DNA of 64,000 nucleotides. It comes from Psoroptes ovis (Eukaryota; Arthropoda; Arachnida; Sarcoptiformes; Psoroptidae). The notes beneath the pieces were generated by a model that saw only the letters and a list, made by a program, of their open reading frames with translations, was not told where the DNA came from and did no database searches. The stretch covers positions 3,631,501-3,695,500 of the forward strand of contig PQWQ01000001.1 in the NCBI GenBank assembly GCA_002943765.1, written 5' to 3'. A program made the translations under genes and the position numbers. Position 1 is the first letter of the stretch; every line of letters starts with the position of its first letter. This document shows positions 62,281 through 64,000 of this stretch, piece after piece.

Positions 62281-62654
62281 TACAACTGTTAGCAATACAA
62301 ATTTTCGCCAACTATTTTCAATACATTTTTTAGGCCGCTGTTTTCCTGAGTGATTGTAAATTATTAATGCGATTGCAATATATTGCATCCAAAAGTTGCA
62401 TTTGAAAATTTTAAATTGGTCAAAATTAGTTATCAATTACGATAATGTATCTGCCATCTGTTTTTCAAAAAATTTAAATTTCGCGCAATTTTTTGATACA
62501 CAGTTCCACTATTTCTATCCAACTTGGTACTTTTTTGTGTGCTTTGGTGATCATATGAAAAGCTCTTGTGTTTAATTCTAAATATTTTTTATTTTCAATT
62601 TGAAAATTAATTTTAAATTTAATTGTCACTGTCTGCTTAATTAATTTCAAAAAA

Positions 62655-62797
62655 ATGAATGAAATGGATATGATTTCAAATTATAAAAGTTTAGTATATA
62701 ATCTTGAACGACAAGAATTGAATGCAGCTATGACTGGTCCAGCATCGCCACAAATTTATGGACAATTATTAGCAATTTATTTGCTCATAAATGATTT
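62655..62797 (+). CDS. CSN8: CSN8 exon 1
   Basis: Starts at ATG in AAAAAATGAATG and encodes 47 full codons plus two bases (MNEMDMISNY to INDL). The donor is GTAAGT, a consensus site. An open reading to the TAA inside the donor would give a truncated protein, so splicing is needed. Confidence 0.93.
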
Positions 62798-63347
62798 GTA
62801 AGTTAACAAAACAAATGAATTCAATGTGAATTTTCACTCCGTTTATTCTCCGTAGACCTAATGCAAAATTATTATGGAAACGTATACCGAACGAAATCAA
62901 AGAAAGTAATCCTGAAATCAAACATGTTTGGAATGTTGGTGTTAAATTGTTTAAACGTGAATTATCAAGTATTTATTCATTAGTCGATTCATTTGAATGG
63001 CCATTGCATTTGAATAATATTATGAATTGTATAAAAGGTATTTATGATTCCTATCTTTATTTAAAATTGTTTATTTATTTTTATTTATAGAAGCAACACG
63101 AAATCGTATGATTAATTTAATTGGTAAAGCATACAGCTCAATATTAATCGATGACATGTCATCATTTCTTGGTTATGATGAGCAACAAACAATTGAAAAA
63201 ATTGGTCAGCTCGGCTGGCCATATGATAAAGATACAAGATTTGTAACACCTAAAAAAATTTCTAATACTAATGATGATTCATCGAATGCTACATTTGATG
63301 AATTAATGATCAAATTAACTGAATTTGTATCTTTCTTAGAGAATTGA
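62655..63347 (+). CDS. CSN8: COP9 signalosome subunit 8 (CSN8), three exons
   Basis: Join of 62655-62797, 62856-63037 and 63091-63347, giving 193 residues (human CSN8 is 209). CSN8 is the smallest PCI-domain subunit of the COP9 signalosome, which removes NEDD8 from cullins and so controls cullin-RING ubiquitin ligases. Evidence: YGQLLAIYLLINDL near residue 35-48, AKLLWKRIP directly after the first splice, then EATRNR, LIGKAYSSILIDDMSSFLG, LGWPYDKDTRFVTP, and the C-terminal end FVSFLEN, each matching animal CSN8 in order. The start MNEMDM sits at a similar distance from the first conserved block as in homologues. The introns are only 58 bp and 53 bp, with GT/AG ends and phases 2 and 1. The gene ends tail to tail with BUD23. 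Confidence 0.95.
62856..63037 (+). CDS. CSN8: CSN8 exon 2
   Basis: Follows the acceptor CTCCGTAG and starts with the A that completes a Leu codon, then PNAKLLWKRIP. It ends AAAAG before GTATTT, in phase 1. It contains the central helical part of the PCI region (HVWNVGVKLFKRELSSIYSL). Confidence 0.93.
63091..63347 (+). CDS. CSN8: CSN8 exon 3
   Basis: Follows the acceptor TTTATAG and completes a Glu codon (KEATRNRMINLIGKAYSSI). It runs through the winged-helix part to FVSFLEN and TGA. Confidence 0.94.
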
Positions 63348-63427
63348 GATTTCGAATTTGTAAATAAAAATTTATTAAATTATTATCATTTCACATTAAC
63401 AAATATCAAAATATAACAGCTTAAAAT
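63348..63427. terminator. Shared 3' end of the convergent CSN8 and BUD23 genes
   Basis: Only 80 bp separate the two stop codons. The + strand has AATAAA at 63363-63368 for CSN8. The - strand has AATAAA (TTTATT on + at 63371-63376) for BUD23. Cleavage usually falls 10-30 bases past the signal, so the two mature mRNAs probably overlap or nearly overlap at their 3' ends. Confidence 0.7.
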
Positions 63428-64000
63428 TTAAAAACGTCCACTTCTTTTGCGGCCTGTATATTTAGTATTTTCAGGTACACTTTTTCCTTGTCTTCTATAG
63501 CGTTCTTTTTTGTCTAAGATCCATTGACGAGATTTAATCGATGCTTTGCTATTTCTAAGATTTCGTATTCGTTCTCTTCTGCCATCATAATCAATTGTAT
63601 TTGAAATTCGATTATCAACTAAATCTTCATCACCCAATGCTTTTGGCATTGTTTGTGGTACACCACCGGTGAACAATACTAGAAAAATTTTTTTAGCTTT
63701 CGTACTGTTTGGAAAATCAATCACTAAACCACCATAAAATCCAGCTTTCATTGCTGTTTTGGTAATTAATTCTATTTGTTCACTATTTTCTGGATAAAAT
63801 TGAAAGACTGCTTTAGCGCCACGTGATAAACACGAATATAGTGATGAAAATAATTTCGATAAACGTTTTCCAGGTTTTTGGCCTCGTTTATCAACATTAC
63901 ACAGCCATTGAAGTGCTGAAATCGAAATCGCACCATCAAATGTACCAGCGCGGAACGGAAGACCATGACCAATATCCAATTGAATGATATCACCTGTTTC
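63428..64000 (-). CDS. BUD23: BUD23, 18S rRNA (guanine-N7)-methyltransferase (3' part)
   Basis: The last 190 codons are visible; the 5' part, including S-adenosylmethionine motif I, lies beyond the window end. BUD23 (also WBSCR22) with its TRMT112 partner methylates one guanine of 18S rRNA at N7 and helps 40S subunit maturation in the nucleus. Evidence: DIGHGLPFRAGTFDGAISIS then ALQWLCN; VFQFYPENSEQIELI; AGFYGGLVIDFPNSTKAKK; and the C-terminal domain ending WILDKKERYRRQGK and TKYTGRKRSGRF. These blocks match animal and yeast BUD23 in order and spacing. The basic C-terminus probably acts in nuclear targeting. No intron is seen in this part. The first ATG-like position in this fragment is not the true start, because reading is open to the window edge. 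Confidence 0.97.
   Translation of the reverse strand, partial: ETGDIIQLDIGHGLPFRAGTFDGAISISALQWLCNVDKRGQKPGKRLSKLFSSLYSCLSRGAKAVFQFYPENSEQIELITKTAMKAGFYGGLVIDFPNSTKAKKIFLVLFTGGVPQTMPKALGDEDLVDNRISNTIDYDGRRERIRNLRNSKASIKSRQWILDKKERYRRQGKSVPENTKYTGRKRSGRF

Larger units (their letters stand above)
55275..62654. other. Spacer between luna and CSN8, including the luna 3' UTR
   Basis: AT-rich sequence of about 7.4 kb without a recognisable gene. The luna 3' UTR must start here. A candidate poly(A) signal AATAAA is at 56114-56119, but the 3' end cannot be fixed. Short open frames (for example 57915-58184) are hydrophobic, low-complexity and without family similarity. Between about 61,120 and 62,280 the composition changes, with C- and G-runs unlike the surroundings. 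That part is listed separately as a possible transposon remnant. Confidence 0.6.

Noticed and set aside
63772..63993. Second minus-strand frame overlapping BUD23
   Set aside because: It is an out-of-frame shadow of the conserved BUD23 sequence.

Overview
The window looks like nuclear DNA of an arthropod, most plausibly an acariform (astigmatan, dust-mite-like) mite. The basis is strong A+T richness, many (GAT/ATC)n, (CA)n and (ATT)n microsatellites, very short introns in one gene (53 and 58 bp), A/T-ending codons, and an arthropod-type KLF6/7 ('luna') gene. The species is inferred, not proven. Nothing bacterial, no CRISPR array and no convincing rRNA or tRNA gene was seen.

The window is dominated by one gene. 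A Krueppel-like factor of the KLF6/7 (luna) type starts with a 34-codon exon at 13756-13857. It continues, after a 38.3-kb phase-0 intron, with a large exon at 52202-54911 and a last exon at 55009-55274. The predicted protein is 1,025 residues: a conserved N-terminal activation motif, a very long Asn/Gln/Ser/Thr-rich middle, three intact C2H2 fingers and a short Thr-rich tail. The first 13.7 kb is AT-rich flanking DNA that holds a decayed Tc1/mariner-like transposon (9044-10317) with clear terminal inverted repeats between TA dinucleotides.

The giant intron contains a young BEL/Pao LTR retrotransposon (28532-33899) in the same orientation as the host gene. Its two 316-bp LTRs look identical base for base. 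Reverse transcriptase, RNase H and integrase motifs are intact. The gag and pol frames are separated by a 10-bp tandem duplication, and I could not find a zinc knuckle or an aspartic-protease active site, so this copy is probably non-autonomous. The rest of the intron is low-complexity, microsatellite-rich DNA with several perfect short hairpins. One locus, near 46.5 kb, has two interleaved inverted repeats.

Downstream of luna, 7.4 kb of AT-rich spacer includes a possible old transposon remnant (about 61.1-62.3 kb). Two compact housekeeping genes follow, tail to tail: a three-exon CSN8 (COP9 signalosome subunit 8) on the + strand, and the 3' part of BUD23 (18S rRNA guanine-N7 methyltransferase) on the - strand, cut by the window end. 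Their stop codons are 80 bp apart and both poly(A) signals lie in that gap.

I found no evidence for an undescribed multi-gene system. The most useful observations are the giant intron with its young sense-oriented retroelement, the defects in that element, the expanded KLF protein, the interleaved inverted repeats and the overlapping 3' ends of CSN8 and BUD23.
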